From NCBI GenBank assembly GCA_964630775.1, contig CAZVYY010000018.1, positions 1 through 64,000 on the forward strand: DNA of 64,000 nt, given 5' to 3'. The translations under genes and the position numbers were made by a program. Under the pieces are notes generated by a model. That model did no database searches and was not told where the DNA came from. It worked only from the letters and a program-made list of their open reading frames with translations. This stretch comes from Anaeroglomus sp964630775 (lineage in GTDB: Bacteria; Planctomycetota; Phycisphaerae; Sedimentisphaerales; Anaerohalosphaeraceae). This document shows positions 35,509 to 44,760 of this stretch, piece after piece. Within the stretch, counting starts at the first letter, position 1, and the number at the start of each line of letters is the position of its first letter.

Positions 35509-36296
35509 AATTGTCAGGCCGGAATCATGCGTTTACACTGATCGAACTGCTAACGGTGATGGCCATGATAGCCGGCCTGCTTTTGATTCTTCTGCCGTCA
35601 TTACAGGCAGCCCGCCAACAGGCTCAAAGCATCTATTGCCTCAATAATCTTCGGCAGATGGCGATTGCCGCTCATCAATATGCCAATTCATATAGAGACC
35701 GTTACCCGCTGGCATATTACACGGTTAAAATCAGTCAGGTACGCTATTATTATAGTTGGGATTTTACAACCTGGAAGGACTGGGGGAAGACCCCCGCGGT
35801 GGAATGTGTTGAGCCGGGTCTGCTGTGGATGGGCAATACTATTGAGAAAGTGCATCAGTGTCCCGCATTCAAACGGGAGGACAACTGGTTTGCAGACCCT
35901 TACACCGGTTATAATTATAACACCAGCTATATCGGAATGAACGAGACTGTCACGCCGAACAATTCCGCCCGAACCACCGAAGTCGCCTGCCCGGGACAAA
36001 CAGCTCTTTTTGGTGACGGGGAATTCAGTTCCGGTGCAAATAAGTTTATGCGGGCTCCGTTTTCCAACCCGCGCGATGCCAGCTTCAGCGACCCGGGCCG
36101 AGTCGCAGGCACACAGGGGTATCGCCATCGCAGCAAAACCAATATCGCATTCTGCGACGGCCACGCCATGACCTGGGAGTCGCTATACAAAAATACGGAT
36201 TCGATTGGTCAGCAGGTACTCACTGAGTATAATGCCTGCAATCGCGTCCAGATTGGATTCCTTTCGCCGGACAACAGTCTGTATGACTTACAATAA
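35505..36296 (+). CDS. Pseudopilin-like protein (type II secretion/DUF1559-like) in the riboswitch operon
   Basis: An N-terminal prepilin methylation motif (AFTLIELLTVMAMIAGLLLI) is followed by SIYCLNNLRQMAIAAHQYAN and a C-terminal TNIAFCDGHAMTWESL. This arrangement is typical of the abundant planctomycete DUF1559/pseudopilin-like proteins, cleaved by prepilin peptidase and inserted into the envelope. The ATG at 35505 overlaps the preceding TGA, so it is translationally coupled to the surface protein. Its partnership with B12-regulated genes suggests a dedicated secretion or surface scaffold, which is inference. The gene is convergent with the symporter gene, with only about 35 nt between them. 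Confidence 0.8.
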   Translation: MKLSGRNHAFTLIELLTVMAMIAGLLLILLPSLQAARQQAQSIYCLNNLRQMAIAAHQYANSYRDRYPLAYYTVKISQVRYYYSWDFTTWKDWGKTPAVECVEPGLLWMGNTIEKVHQCPAFKREDNWFADPYTGYNYNTSYIGMNETVTPNNSARTTEVACPGQTALFGDGEFSSGANKFMRAPFSNPRDASFSDPGRVAGTQGYRHRSKTNIAFCDGHAMTWESLYKNTDSIGQQVLTEYNACNRVQIGFLSPDNSLYDLQ

Positions 36297-36330
36297 GCGT
36301 TTTGATTACAGGGATTGCCGGCCATACAGA

Positions 36331-38283
36331 TTACTTGTCTGCTTCTTCGCCGATATGCCGCAGCCAGATGAAATACAGACCGCTCAGCGACACCGCGAAA
36401 ATGGCCAGTGTAATCCAGAACGACCGGTAGCTTTTAATCAGAAGCTGCATCGGCAGCAGGAACAGCGTAATCTGCCAGCCCAGAGCAAACGGCAAGGCCC
36501 AGACGTCCCGCTTGTGTTCCAGTGTCGTTTTAGCCCGCACCTCCGGGGCCAGCAGTTCCCGGAACGGTCCCCACAGCCCGAACGGACGGGTTGTGCGGTA
36601 GAAATGCTCCAGCACCGCGCGGTCCGTCGGCTGCGTCACATACGCCCCGATGACCGATGCGGCCAGGCCAATCGAGGCCATAACCAGCAGTTGAAGCCTT
36701 GGATCCATCGCCGGCATGAACATCCGCTGCAAAATGGCCGCCAGAATTCCAACTATCGTTCCGACGGCAAATCCGCCGCCGTTGAACCGCCACCAGTAAA
36801 ACCGCAGAATCGTCGGCATCATCAGCCCCCCGCCCAGCGCCATAATAAACCAGTCCCAGATGTCGTTGATATTCTTGACCGAGTAACCAAACAGAAAACT
36901 GACCACGACCAGCCCGGCCCCAAACAGCCAGCTCACAAAAATCAGTTCGTTGTGTGTCGCTTTGGGATGAATCTGCCCCTGGTACACATCCCGCGCAAAG
37001 AACCCCACCGCCATCATCACAATTGAACCAAAGGTGGATAGGCATGCCGCCACCAGCGCAACGATGATGATGCCCCGCAAGCCCATGGGGATGCTGTATA
37101 AAATGACCGCCGGGACAATCCGTTCCGGATTAATCGTTCCATCAAAGCTCAGCAACTGCAATTTTGTCGCCCAGCCTTCGCCCAGCAACTGCTGCAACCC
37201 CTGCATCAAATCCGGCGAATAAGCCGCCGGGGAATGAATAATGCCGGAGATTAAATCTTCCCACTGCGGTTTGGTGACGGAGGCATAATGCACCTTTATC
37301 AGGGCCACCGCATCCGCCAGCACTGTCTGATTGGGGAACAGGTCTTTGACCATGAACAGTCCCAGGACCGCAAACGCCATCATCATCGGCCAGCGAATCA
37401 TCATCAGAGACGTCCAGAAAAAGGTCAGCTTGCCGCATTCCTTATCGCTGCGGGCGCCGAAATAGCGAGGTTCGCCGCCGGTCCCCAAGCCGAAAAAGAT
37501 ATTCCGCAGCAGGTACGCCAGCGCAAACGCCATCAGGTAGCGGTACTGCTCATAACCCCTGGGCATCGTCGTCAGCCAGCTGCATGACGAACTCATCCAG
37601 TCTTTCTGGCCGGTGACTTCGCAGGCCAGCGCCGCAAGCTGTTCGGGGCCGGAGATTTTCATAAACGTCATCACCGAGACCGCCACCACCGCCGTCAGAA
37701 TCAAAAGCGACTGAAACAGGTCAATATACACCACGCCGTAAAAGCCCGATATCAGGGTATAAAACGTTGCCACGCCAATCATAAGCATGGCACAGACCGG
37801 CGGCGAAAACGGAATATACAGCGACAAAAACAGCCCGGCCCCCTTGATCAGATAGGCAATCAGCCCCACCGCCGAGGCAATCGCCGCCACCGCCGCCGCC
37901 ATCCGCGCAAACCGGCCGCCGAAGGTATCCCCAAACCGGTAAATCATCCACTCGGCATTGGTCAACACCCCCGAGCGGCGATGCCACTTGCCCGTCCACA
38001 GCATCATCACCACCAGCACCAGAACCGCTCCACCGCGAAATTCAATATACAGCCCGCGCGGCCCCAGCATATACAGAAACGAAACAATAATCATCGTCCC
38101 GGTCATATCAAAGAAACTGGCCATGCCGGACACCCCCAGCGCCCACCACGGCAACTGCCGTCCCCCAATCAGGTAGTTCTCCATGCTGGCCGACGCCCGC
38201 TTCTTCAGGTACAGACTGATTCCGATCAGCCCCAAAAAATAAACCGCTATAAACGAATAGTCTCCCAAGGATAAATACTGCAT
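36331..38283 (-). CDS. Sodium:solute symporter family (SSS) transporter
   Basis: A 650-residue polytopic protein with some 13 or more hydrophobic segments. YLIGGRQLPWWALGVSGMAS after the first helix and the following FDMTGTMI region are characteristic of the SSS family, which couples sodium entry to uptake of sugars, amino acids or organic acids. A long C-terminal extension with two or more further helices is present. No partner gene identifies the substrate; the divergent neighbour is a GH5 glycosidase, so a sugar is possible. Confidence 0.85.
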   Translation of the reverse strand: MQYLSLGDYSFIAVYFLGLIGISLYLKKRASASMENYLIGGRQLPWWALGVSGMASFFDMTGTMIIVSFLYMLGPRGLYIEFRGGAVLVLVVMMLWTGKWHRRSGVLTNAEWMIYRFGDTFGGRFARMAAAVAAIASAVGLIAYLIKGAGLFLSLYIPFSPPVCAMLMIGVATFYTLISGFYGVVYIDLFQSLLILTAVVAVSVMTFMKISGPEQLAALACEVTGQKDWMSSSCSWLTTMPRGYEQYRYLMAFALAYLLRNIFFGLGTGGEPRYFGARSDKECGKLTFFWTSLMMIRWPMMMAFAVLGLFMVKDLFPNQTVLADAVALIKVHYASVTKPQWEDLISGIIHSPAAYSPDLMQGLQQLLGEGWATKLQLLSFDGTINPERIVPAVILYSIPMGLRGIIIVALVAACLSTFGSIVMMAVGFFARDVYQGQIHPKATHNELIFVSWLFGAGLVVVSFLFGYSVKNINDIWDWFIMALGGGLMMPTILRFYWWRFNGGGFAVGTIVGILAAILQRMFMPAMDPRLQLLVMASIGLAASVIGAYVTQPTDRAVLEHFYRTTRPFGLWGPFRELLAPEVRAKTTLEHKRDVWALPFALGWQITLFLLPMQLLIKSYRSFWITLAIFAVSLSGLYFIWLRHIGEEADK

Positions 38284-38522
38284 ACAATCCCTTTATTCTT
38301 TGACTTCGTTTCAGGTTCCGCCCGCGGGGGCAGTATCATGGCGGCTCTCATCGATGCCGGTTGTCTTATCGCTTTTATACGGATCCTACTTGAAATTTCC
38401 CGTTCCGTCGCGGCTAAAGAGCTATCAGCCGCCAGCTTCCAGCACTATCTCTATCACCGCGGCTGCGGAGGGTAACGTGACCCCGTGAACACACGCGGCA
38501 TAAAAGCGGCCTATGGCCGTCA

Positions 38523-38548
38523 CGGAATAATCATACCTGTTGGGTATA
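38523..38548 (+). repeat. 26-bp hairpin repeat, copy 2
   Basis: CGGAATAATCATACC, T, GTTGGGTATA: identical to 10967-10992 (reverse strand) except for one base. Both copies sit in intergenic DNA and contain an ATACC/GGTAT inverted repeat. Confidence 0.6.
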
Positions 38549-38825
38549 TCATTTTCTGACCATTGCAATCAAAGCCGGCTGCCGGAAGCCTTGTCTATGA
38601 TCGATCAGGCCAAAAACTCCAACGTTACATTTCCCCGATTAACCTAAATATGCTTTTACAATATATTATTATATGAAAATATTTGTATCTGATATGCATT
38701 TGTATATTTTTAACAAGACCTTTGCAAGACAAAAAATCGACTCTTATCGTTTTCCGATATTTGCCTATCTGATTTCAAATCATATCCCTGTTTTTTGTAT
38801 GTTACTTTCCTGACCTGCGAGGCGT

Positions 38826-38831
38826 TATAAT
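38826..38831 (+). promoter_or_regulatory. Candidate -10 of the GH5 gene
   Basis: A perfect TATAAT lies 64 nt before the start codon; the -35 is poor (TACTTT at 17 bases). Confidence 0.3.
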
Positions 38832-38894
38832 TAAAGAATACAGAAATCCAGCGTGACGTCCGATAACGAGGCCATAGAACCAGGGAGAATCGAT

Positions 38895-39947
38895 ATGAGC
38901 AAAACCAGAACCATCGCGTTATCAGTACTGATAACTCTCTTTTTGTGCTCAACTTACAGCTATTCGGCTGAACTGCCTGACGCCTCATGGGACAACTTGC
39001 CCCGCTGGAGAGGCTTCAATCTGCTCAATAAGTTCATGAAAAACTGGCAGGAAAAACCCTTTGAGGAAGACGATTTTCGCTGGATTTCAGAGATGGGCTT
39101 CAACTTTGTTCGTCTTCCGATGGATTATCGCCAATGGGTTGTGGACAATGATTGGACAAAACTAAACGAGAATGTCCTCAAAGAAATTGACCAGGCTGTT
39201 GCATGGGGGCAGCAATACAACATCCATGTGTGCATCAACTTTCATCGCGCCCCCGGCTATACCGTCGCCAATCCACCAGAAGCCAAAAGCCTTTGGACGG
39301 ACCCGGAGGCCCAGAAGGTCTGTGCCATGCATTGGGCCGTGTTTGCAAAACGCTACAAAAGCATTCCCAATAAGAATTTAAGTTTTAACCTGCTCAATGA
39401 GCCTGCCCATGTTGATCCCAATACTCACGCCGCCGTCATCCGTATTCTCGTGGACGCCATCCGCAAAGAAGACCCCAGGCGTCTGATTATCATTGACGGC
39501 CTTGACTGGGGCAGCAACCCCTGCAAAGAGCTGGTCGATCTCAAAATTGCCCAGGCCACACGCGGTTATCAGCCGATGACTCTGACGCATTACAAGGCGG
39601 ATTGGGTGGATTCCAAATACTGGTCTCTGCCCGTCTGGCCGCAAAAAGATATGGACGGTTCTACCCTCTGGCTGCGGCATGTCAAACCCTGGGCGGATTT
39701 CAAGGCCACCGGCATAGGGGCGATGGTTGGCGAATGGGGTTCTTTCAATAAAACCCCGCACGAGGTCACGTTAAGCTGGATGGAGGATTGTCTGAAAAAC
39801 TACCGTAAAGCCAATCTGGGTTGGGCCTTATGGAATTTCCGCGGATCCTTCGGCATCCTCGACAGCGGACGGGACGATGTCCAATATGAGGACTTTCACG
39901 GTCACAAACTCGACCGAAAAATGCTGGAACTTCTTCAGAGATACTAA
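38895..39947 (+). CDS. Secreted GH5-family glycoside hydrolase (cellulase-like)
   Basis: A 350-residue protein with a signal peptide (IALSVLITLFLCSTYSYSA). The GH5 TIM-barrel is evident: RGFNLL, FVRLPMDYR, the acid/base Glu169 in FNLLNEP and the nucleophile Glu280 in MVGEWGS. The family includes endoglucanases, mannanases and related retaining enzymes; the exact substrate cannot be deduced. The ATG at 38895 has AGGGAG 7 nt upstream; an in-frame start 14 codons earlier is less likely. A strong terminator follows. It stands alone and is transcribed away from the SSS transporter. Confidence 0.87.
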   Translation: MSKTRTIALSVLITLFLCSTYSYSAELPDASWDNLPRWRGFNLLNKFMKNWQEKPFEEDDFRWISEMGFNFVRLPMDYRQWVVDNDWTKLNENVLKEIDQAVAWGQQYNIHVCINFHRAPGYTVANPPEAKSLWTDPEAQKVCAMHWAVFAKRYKSIPNKNLSFNLLNEPAHVDPNTHAAVIRILVDAIRKEDPRRLIIIDGLDWGSNPCKELVDLKIAQATRGYQPMTLTHYKADWVDSKYWSLPVWPQKDMDGSTLWLRHVKPWADFKATGIGAMVGEWGSFNKTPHEVTLSWMEDCLKNYRKANLGWALWNFRGSFGILDSGRDDVQYEDFHGHKLDRKMLELLQRY

Positions 39948-39980
39948 GTCACACTCAAGAACAATCCCTGTTGCACAAAC

Positions 39981-40023
39981 CCGGCTTTCATGCTATCGTG
40001 GCACCTGAAAGCCGGTTCTTTTA
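39981..40023 (+). terminator. Intrinsic terminator after the GH5 gene
   Basis: CCGGCTTTCA and TGAAAGCCGG form a perfect 10-bp stem, followed by TTCTTTT. Confidence 0.8.
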
Positions 40024-40068
40024 TATCCGGATTCACGACAAACATAACTGCTTGCAGGTGCCATAGAT

Positions 40069-40626
40069 ATGACATACTCTCTTACGCTTTCGCTGCCCGA
40101 TTGGGTCACGGCTTTCCTTGCCGGACAATCCGAGGTATTTGCTGATCTTAACAGTCGAATGAAGCTGGCTGTCACTCTGTCCTCGCTGAATATCGAGCAT
40201 CAGACAGGAGGCCCCTTCGGGGCCGCTATCTTCGACATCTCCAGCGGCACACTCATCTCCGCAGGCGTCAACATCGTCGTCCCGGGCAAATGCAGCCTCG
40301 CCCATGCGGAAATGGTTGCCATCGCCCTGGCTCAAAAAGCCCTCGACACGCACGACCTTGGCAGTCGGGGAATCTATCAGCTTGTCACGAGCTGCCAGCC
40401 CTGCGCAATGTGTCTGGGGGCGATCCCCTGGTCAGGGGTCAAATCGCTGGTTTGCGGCGCACGGGGTGAAGATGCCGAGGCCATCGGATTCAATGAAGGA
40501 GCAAAGCCGGACAACTGGATTAACCACCTCCACAGACGCGGCATCGAGACCACCTGCGATATCCTTCGACAACAAGCCGCAGAGGTCTTAAGCCGCTACG
40601 GTGCAACGGGAGGTGTCCGATATTAA
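40069..40626 (+). CDS. Nucleoside/guanine-type deaminase (cytidine-deaminase superfamily)
   Basis: A zinc-dependent deaminase of 185 residues: H79-A-E81 (SLAHAEMVAI) and C112xxC115 (CQPCAMC) supply the zinc ligands and the catalytic Glu. GGPFGAAI is the N-terminal substrate loop. This arrangement is seen in guanine deaminases and in tRNA-adenosine deaminases. The length and the GAxGEDAEAIGFNEG insert favour a free-base or nucleoside deaminase of the guanine-deaminase type, with moderate certainty. No Sec signal peptide is seen. Convergent with the FHA gene, 22 nt apart. Confidence 0.8.
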   Translation: MTYSLTLSLPDWVTAFLAGQSEVFADLNSRMKLAVTLSSLNIEHQTGGPFGAAIFDISSGTLISAGVNIVVPGKCSLAHAEMVAIALAQKALDTHDLGSRGIYQLVTSCQPCAMCLGAIPWSGVKSLVCGARGEDAEAIGFNEGAKPDNWINHLHRRGIETTCDILRQQAAEVLSRYGATGGVRY

Positions 40627-40648
40627 TCTTTCACAGAAAGCACCTGTT

Positions 40649-41527
40649 TTAGTGCTTGTCCATTTTTGAGATATAACACCCCACAAATGTCGTAATCATC
40701 AGCAGATAATCCAGTTCAGCCAGACTGTAATGGGTATGGTCAATCGAGTTTTCCAGATAAACCACGCCAAAACAGTTGTTTTCAAATAAAATCGGCGAGA
40801 TAATCACTGACCGGATTCCTCGGTTGGTAATCTGCTTTGGAAGCTGGTGAATCAGCAGCGGAATATGTTTTTCCTGAACCTCATTTAGACTGGCCGGGAT
40901 TGCCAGGTCGGCACGCTGCAGGATTTCCGTGGTAATCTTCCGTCCGCCCTGCACTTCCATCGGCCCAGTTGGGTTTTTGCGTAATCCAATCCAGACATTG
41001 GTCGCCTGCAATTGGCCCAGCAGCAAATCAGCCAGCGTTGCATACAATGGCTGTAAACCCTTAACAGACGTGATTTTATCCATCGCCTGGCAGAATTGCT
41101 TAATGCGTTTGGCTGGAAATTTAATCGGAGGAGCATCCCCTGCCTCAGCGTTGCGTTCCACGGTATGCAGGTCTTTGCGAATCTGATCCCCAACCACCGT
41201 GTCTTCCATCTGGGTTATCTTGTTCACATCAACATCGTCTTCTTCGAGGCTGACACGGATGGTAAAATCGGCAATTTGGATAGTATCGCCATTCTTGAGT
41301 TCGCTTTTGTGAATAGCGGTCTGATTCAGGTAGGTTTTGTTGGCAGACCCCAAGTCTTCAACGATCCAGGAGCCGTCGCGTGTGGTATAAATTACGGCAT
41401 GCTGACGGGACACCGCCGCATCGGGGAGAAAGACCTGGCTGCCGGTCTGCCGTCCGATATAAATCGGACCCCGGTCGAAACGCAATTCGTTAACTGAGCT
41501 GCCGCCGAGACTTACGAATAGCCGCAT
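40649..41527 (-). CDS. FHA-GAF domain signalling protein
   Basis: An N-terminal forkhead-associated phosphothreonine-binding domain (about 1-95: IYIGRQTGSQVFLPDAAVSR, HAVIYT, LGSANKTYLN) is joined to a GAF-like domain (about 145-290, with SVIISPILFENNCFGVVYLE). Such proteins relay Ser/Thr-kinase signals or bind small molecules. No kinase gene is adjacent; the RsbU-type phosphatase 37 kb away is the only other signalling protein of this kind here. The ATG at 41527 has GGAG 8 nt upstream. It is preceded by a strong promoter. Confidence 0.85.
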   Translation of the reverse strand: MRLFVSLGGSSVNELRFDRGPIYIGRQTGSQVFLPDAAVSRQHAVIYTTRDGSWIVEDLGSANKTYLNQTAIHKSELKNGDTIQIADFTIRVSLEEDDVDVNKITQMEDTVVGDQIRKDLHTVERNAEAGDAPPIKFPAKRIKQFCQAMDKITSVKGLQPLYATLADLLLGQLQATNVWIGLRKNPTGPMEVQGGRKITTEILQRADLAIPASLNEVQEKHIPLLIHQLPKQITNRGIRSVIISPILFENNCFGVVYLENSIDHTHYSLAELDYLLMITTFVGCYISKMDKH

Positions 41528-41578
41528 ACCTGTTCTCCAGCCCCCCGGTTGTCTAATCACGCCAACATCAACCCCCTT

Positions 41579-41607
41579 ATTGTAATCGGAGCTGACAAAA
41601 AAGTCAA
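41579..41607 (-). promoter_or_regulatory. Sigma-70-type promoter of the FHA-GAF gene
   Basis: On the minus strand TTGACT, 17 bases, TACAAT, about 52 nt upstream of the start. Confidence 0.65.
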
Positions 41608-41716
41608 CCTGCCCATTGGCCGATATTGCCTTTCCTTTTTAATCCCAACGGATATAATATCCTCGATATCCGGCGACTTGGACCGTACCTTTGTAAAGTA
41701 AAGAACAGGATAACCT

Positions 41717-42601
41717 ATGTCCATCAAACTATTTCATAGTCTTGGAGTGCTGCTTTTGTCCTGTACTGCAATCGGGCTGCAATACCAGCCGGAGGAAACC
41801 CTCGGCACCGACCCCAACGACATCAGCTATATTACCAGCGGCCCAAAGGGCTTTTCGCCGCACCCGCCGGTGGAAATCATGGTGGGTATTGAATGGCCGC
41901 TGTCGCAGCAGTGGTTTGCCACCGCAACGGTCATCGCGCCCAACTATATTGTCACCGCGGCCCACTGGAAACAGATTATCAAGAGCAGTCATCCCCAATG
42001 GCCGGTAAACTATAAACTGAAACGACATGGACAGGGATTACCCGACAGAGACTATATTATAGTGGATGAACAACATGATGATGCACGCGATATTATGGTC
42101 TGCCGGGTGATTATGTCCAGTCCTGCCGATCCCAATACGATGATTGACGCCAGCTTTCCGAAACAAATCCCGTTATATGATAAATCCGATGAAGCCGGCA
42201 AGATGGTCACTATCGGTTCTTTCGGCAAGATAGAACGTTATAGCAAGCCGTGGGGAGAATGCACCGAAACCGAGCGCAAGCAGATTCAACGGCTCCGTGC
42301 ACCGGGCACACTGCATTGGGGACGCAATATCATTGCCGGGGCTGCGCTCTATAAAAAAACCATGCCGATGCTGGTCTTCCGGTATGACCCTGTCGGCAAA
42401 GGCGACTCTATACGGCACGAAACCTGCGGCAATGAGGGCAATTCCGGGGCACCGTGGTTTATTCAGGACGCCTCGGGCCAGTGGTATCTGGCGGGGCTGT
42501 TTACCGCCGGTACTGCAGGGCCGCGTATCAGTGCCAACCGGGATGTGATTGCAGACATGATCCGCCGAATGAATGCATTCTCAAAGCAGAATGTGTTCTG
42601 A
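41717..42601 (+). CDS. Secreted trypsin-like serine protease
   Basis: A 294-residue chymotrypsin-fold protease: His83 in TAAHW, Asp125 in ARDIMVCRV and Ser243 in GNEGNSGAPW make the catalytic triad. The serine motif is GNSGAP rather than the usual GDSGGP. A signal peptide with a Cys near the end (LGVLLLSCTAIGLQ) leaves open a lipoprotein. The gene has a -10-like TATAAT (41653-41658) upstream. Substrate unknown; a housekeeping or scavenging extracellular protease is likely. Confidence 0.8.
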   Translation: MSIKLFHSLGVLLLSCTAIGLQYQPEETLGTDPNDISYITSGPKGFSPHPPVEIMVGIEWPLSQQWFATATVIAPNYIVTAAHWKQIIKSSHPQWPVNYKLKRHGQGLPDRDYIIVDEQHDDARDIMVCRVIMSSPADPNTMIDASFPKQIPLYDKSDEAGKMVTIGSFGKIERYSKPWGECTETERKQIQRLRAPGTLHWGRNIIAGAALYKKTMPMLVFRYDPVGKGDSIRHETCGNEGNSGAPWFIQDASGQWYLAGLFTAGTAGPRISANRDVIADMIRRMNAFSKQNVF

Positions 42602-42627
42602 ATTCAAATCTCAACCAAGGAGAGTAT

Positions 42628-43035
42628 ATGGATTTTACTGAACTTAAAGCCTTTATTACTCAGGTCCAGTGGGGTTATCTGGCTACCACGGACGGCCAGG
42701 TCGTTGGCGTCCGTCCCATGGCAGGTCTGGCCTGGAATAATAATCAGTTATGGTGTGCCTCAGCGGCGAAGACTGACAAAATTACTCAGCTTAAAAAAGT
42801 ACCCCATGCTGAATATTGCTTCTGTAATCCGACCGGCAGACATATCCGTATTGCCGGGCCCTGCACGATCAGTACCAACACTACTGAAAAACTCTGGTTA
42901 TATAAAGTCGTTCCGACTTTAAAGGAGCACATTTCCGATCCGACATCATCTGACTACGTAGTTATCAAGATGACACCGGACAATGTTCGGGTTATGGAGA
43001 CAGACTTCACCTACAGCCGTGTGGAAATTCCTTAA
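42628..43035 (+). CDS. Pyridoxamine 5'-phosphate oxidase-family protein
   Basis: A 135-residue flavin-split-barrel protein with WGYLATTDGQVVGVRPMAGL at the N-terminus and CASAAKTDKITQLKK, typical of general PNPOx-like proteins. These bind FMN or F420; many members lack a known reaction. The ATG at 42628 follows AAGGAGAG at ideal spacing; the longer frame overlaps the protease gene and is wrong. It lies 26 nt after the protease stop and may be co-transcribed. Confidence 0.8.
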   Translation: MDFTELKAFITQVQWGYLATTDGQVVGVRPMAGLAWNNNQLWCASAAKTDKITQLKKVPHAEYCFCNPTGRHIRIAGPCTISTNTTEKLWLYKVVPTLKEHISDPTSSDYVVIKMTPDNVRVMETDFTYSRVEIP

Positions 43036-43062
43036 TCCAGGAATTATCCATTCTGTCGTCTG

Positions 43063-44229
43063 CTATTTTTTACCGTATTTTTTACGATAATCCAGCGGCG
43101 TCATGCCCACAGACTGGCGAAAATATCTGGATATATGGTCATCTCCGGAAAAGCCGATTGACCTGGCAATGTCGGAGATGGACATATTGGAATTCAACAG
43201 CATTTCTGCAATTTTATCGGCGCAGGCACGCCTGATTTCCTGAGACACCGAACAGCCGACGGCCTTTTTAAATCGCTTCTGCAGGGCGTTTTTGGACAGT
43301 CCTGTCTGTTCGGCGACATCGCTGACCTGCAGCAGCTTGACGGAGTTATGGTGAATATAATTCATGGCTTTGCCGACTTCGTAATCCTTAATCAGGGAAA
43401 AATCCGTCGATTGCCGGGTGATGATATTGGTCGGTTCAATCAGAACCGTCTGCTCCGCGGCTGCAACCGTGCCATCCATCATCTTGTCCAGCAGCTGGGC
43501 GGCTTCAAACCCGGCTTTGTAGTAACTGAGCGCCACACTGGAAATCTTGGGAATCTGCGTCTCGCAGATAATTCGTGTGTTATTGATGCCCAGGACGGCG
43601 ATTTGCTGGGGGATAAGCAGTCCGGCCAGCCGGCAGGCCATCAGAATGTTGACGGCAAGGATATCATCGCCGGCCATGATGGCGGCGGGCTTGGGAATGG
43701 ACTTGAGCCAGTTGGCCAGCAGGTCAAGCTGCCTGTTCCATGAAATCAGATTCCTGACTCCCTTTCGCAGGAATGGATACGTCTTGAAGCCGGCCTGATT
43801 GACACAATGGGTAAAGCTCTCAGCCCGTTCCTGCATGGGAATTTCATTTTCACACACGTAACAGGCAAAGTTCTTGAATCCCAGCTTGATCAGATAATCC
43901 GCTGCCATGGCGCCGATCCGGTTTCCATCGCCGAGAATTGCGGGGCGGCCGGGAATCCGCTGCTTGAGATTGCGATGCACGATGATGGGGATTTTGAATT
44001 TCAGAATATCTTCCAGATTCTTTCGTGAATTCGGCACGATAATGCCGTCCGGCTTGAAATTCGTCAGCCAGCGATATGTCTCACGGTCATCGGCCTCAAA
44101 GCGAAGCGAAAGCGGGGAGTACAGCAGCCACCGTCCATACAATGAAGCATATTCCGCGACGCCGTCCCATATCCCCCAGTCTTCCCGATGGGAGTATAAA
44201 AACACAACCTTCTTGCACTCACGCTGCAT
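43063..44229 (-). CDS. XylR-type transcriptional regulator (LacI-like sensor plus AraC HTH)
   Basis: Residues 1 to about 270 form a periplasmic-binding-protein-like sensor (VVFLYSHREDWGIWDG, DGIIVPNSR, VLGINNTRI), and about 285-388 an AraC-type double helix-turn-helix (VSDVAEQTGLSKNALQKRF, ISDIARSIGFSGDDHISRYF, MTPLDYRKKY). This is the domain order of the xylose regulator XylR. It probably activates the plus-strand pseudopilin/sialidase-like/symporter/aldolase genes, which start about 530 nt upstream in the opposite direction. Confidence 0.88.
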   Translation of the reverse strand: MQRECKKVVFLYSHREDWGIWDGVAEYASLYGRWLLYSPLSLRFEADDRETYRWLTNFKPDGIIVPNSRKNLEDILKFKIPIIVHRNLKQRIPGRPAILGDGNRIGAMAADYLIKLGFKNFACYVCENEIPMQERAESFTHCVNQAGFKTYPFLRKGVRNLISWNRQLDLLANWLKSIPKPAAIMAGDDILAVNILMACRLAGLLIPQQIAVLGINNTRIICETQIPKISSVALSYYKAGFEAAQLLDKMMDGTVAAAEQTVLIEPTNIITRQSTDFSLIKDYEVGKAMNYIHHNSVKLLQVSDVAEQTGLSKNALQKRFKKAVGCSVSQEIRRACADKIAEMLLNSNMSISDIARSIGFSGDDHISRYFRQSVGMTPLDYRKKYGKK

Positions 44230-44760
44230 TCGTTATCTTCCTCAATCGAAACTAGTTCTCCCGACATCAAGACTTTCCCGGCAATTCCAAACAAAACGCT
44301 GAAAGATACGTGTTTAAAAAATCCTTTTCGTCGAAAACCACCTCAGGCCTCATCATATCGCCGGGATTCAAAAGGTGTCAAGACAAAATCACAGCCTGTC
44401 TGCGGTTTGGCGCAACAGGTTTCTGCCGCCATAATCACTTATCCCCAAGACACAATACCCCACAGGGCAACAGGAACAAAGTCGCTTTCCTGTATTCTAC
44501 AGGATATTCCCCTGCTTTTATGCTATCATAGTATATTTAACTGCTATTCGGGCAAGCAAGGCTATTTTTGGCGGTATTTTAGTGCAAAGTGGCGTTCATT
44601 TTCTCGCCAGACTGTCGATATAATAAACACCATGATTTATGAGACTGGGTAACATGGGAAAAAAATCAGACAATCGTAATGAGTGCATGGACAAAGATTG
44701 TACGGCCTGTCATCTCAGAGACGCGGCACAACACAGCACATGCAGAATGGGGTAGCAAGT
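44230..44760. other. Divergent intergenic region with a palindromic candidate operator
   Basis: No gene is evident. The perfect 7-bp inverted repeat TCCTGTA-TTC-TACAGGA (44488-44504) and a TATCAT/TATATT-rich stretch (44520-44540) lie in the middle. They may serve the XylR-type regulator, but no -35 box is convincing. Confidence 0.45.
44488..44504. repeat. Inverted repeat, candidate operator of the XylR-type regulator
   Basis: TCCTGTA and TACAGGA separated by TTC, in the region between the divergent regulator and the catabolic cluster. Confidence 0.35.

Larger units (their letters stand above)
38284..38894. other. Intergenic region between the symporter and GH5 genes
   Basis: No convincing gene was found (a 45-codon frame at about 38338 has no recognisable motif). 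It holds the second copy of the 26-bp hairpin repeat and an AT-rich stretch (38640-38720) with ATTTGTATATTT, similar to sequence near 12963. A -10-like TATAAT lies at 38826. Confidence 0.5.

Noticed and set aside
38338..38475. 45-codon frame upstream of the GH5 gene
   Set aside because: No ribosome-binding site or recognisable motif; probably chance.
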